6,050 bases of DNA from contig JALORT010000149.1 of assembly GCA_025458755.1 (NCBI GenBank), forward strand, positions 1 to 6,050, in the 5' to 3' direction. Under the pieces are notes generated by a model. That model was given only the letters and a program-made list of their open reading frames with translations. It did not search any database and had not been told where the DNA came from. Shown in pieces: positions 5,776 to 6,050 of the stretch; position 1 is the first letter of the stretch, and each line of letters begins with the position of its first letter. The translations under genes and the position numbers were made by a program. The DNA comes from Methylotetracoccus sp. Its GTDB lineage: Bacteria; Pseudomonadota; Gammaproteobacteria; Methylococcales; Methylococcaceae.

Positions 5776-5819
5776 GCAGCGAACCCGTGTACCGCCCCAT
5801 GGCCGAAGTGCTGGCGTGA
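5772..5819 (+). CDS. 15-codon mini-ORF bridging the DUF2272 and transporter genes
   Basis: ATG at 5772 overlaps the DUF2272 stop (ATGA, 5772-5775) and encodes 15 residues, MSSEPVYRPMAEVLA, ending at TGA 5817-5819, which in turn overlaps the GTG start of the transporter (GTGA, 5816-5819). The peptide has no recognisable homologue. It may be a leader that couples translation of the two flanking genes, or the original N-terminus of the transporter if a frameshift lies here, or chance. There is no strong ribosome site of its own. Confidence 0.25.
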   Translation: MSSEPVYRPMAEVLA

Positions 5820-6050
5820 GCGAGGACGCCGCGAGGCCCCGGCGCCGACCGGCAAGCCCGGAGCTCGAGCGCGCTTTGGGCTGGCTCGCCGCCGGCGCAT
5901 TGCTTGCTGGCACGGTGATCGGCACCGGGATATTCCTGGTGCCCTCGACGATCGCTCGGGAGATCGGTTCGGTCGAAGGGGTATTCTTCGTCTGGATTTT
6001 CGGCGGTCTCCTGTCCTTGGCCGGTGCTTTCAGCTACGCGGAGCTGGGCG
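5816..6050 (+). CDS. APC-superfamily amino-acid transporter (N-terminal part, 3' truncated by window)
   Basis: The frame is open to the window end and shows the first 78 residues of an inner-membrane amino-acid/polyamine/organocation transporter. A basic cytoplasmic N-terminus (RPRRRP, 7-12) is followed by TM1 (about 22-43) with the hallmark unwound-helix motif GTVIGTGIF (32-40), which binds the amino-acid substrate in this superfamily, then a loop and TM2 (about 55-77) ending in FSYAELG, another superfamily signature. Substrate cannot be told from this part. GTG at 5816 is the chosen start because it overlaps the mini-ORF stop (GTGA) and gives a normal N-terminal length; the upstream ribosome site is weak (GAAG near 5805-5808). 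Probably co-transcribed with the DUF2272 gene, only 40 bases separating the stop and this start. Confidence 0.88.
   Translation, partial: MSEDAARPRRRPASPELERALGWLAAGALLAGTVIGTGIFLVPSTIAREIGSVEGVFFVWIFGGLLSLAGAFSYAELG

Overview
The window is ordinary chromosomal DNA from a GC-rich bacterium, most likely a gammaproteobacterium. The left edge carries lpoA-yraN-diaA in the tight head-to-tail order typical of that class, and LpoA is itself essentially gammaproteobacterial. No insertion sequence, phage gene, CRISPR array, tRNA or rRNA was found. Codon use looks uniformly GC-rich, with no clear island of foreign DNA.

Layout. Bases 1-1664 (+): the 3' part of lpoA (outer-membrane activator of penicillin-binding protein 1A), then yraN (UPF0102, nuclease-like fold) and diaA (SIS-domain DnaA-binding initiation factor), linked by a TTGA overlap and a 4-base gap. 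Bases 1665-1909: a gene-free convergent gap with weak hairpins. Bases 1910-2893 (-): a two-gene operon read right to left, a MESH1-type small alarmone hydrolase followed by a short YchJ/UPF0225 SEC-C protein. Bases 2894-3147: a divergent intergenic region. Bases 3148-4938 (+): a 596-residue exported protein of no recognised family with a plausible Cys-His-Asp site of papain/transglutaminase type. Bases 5011-5775 (+): a DUF2272 lipoprotein with its own likely promoter. Bases 5816-6050 (+): the start of an APC-superfamily amino-acid transporter, joined to the DUF2272 gene through a 15-codon mini-ORF with stop/start overlaps on both sides.

How the genes fit together. The left cluster couples cell-wall synthesis (LpoA) with replication initiation (DiaA). 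The minus-strand pair suggests a stress or nucleotide-alarmone function (ppGpp or NADPH hydrolysis). The right part is the most novel: two neighbouring exported proteins that both look like cysteine-peptidase-fold enzymes or derivatives, next to a permease. An envelope or peptide/amino-acid salvage role is possible but is only inference. No defence or mobile system is apparent.
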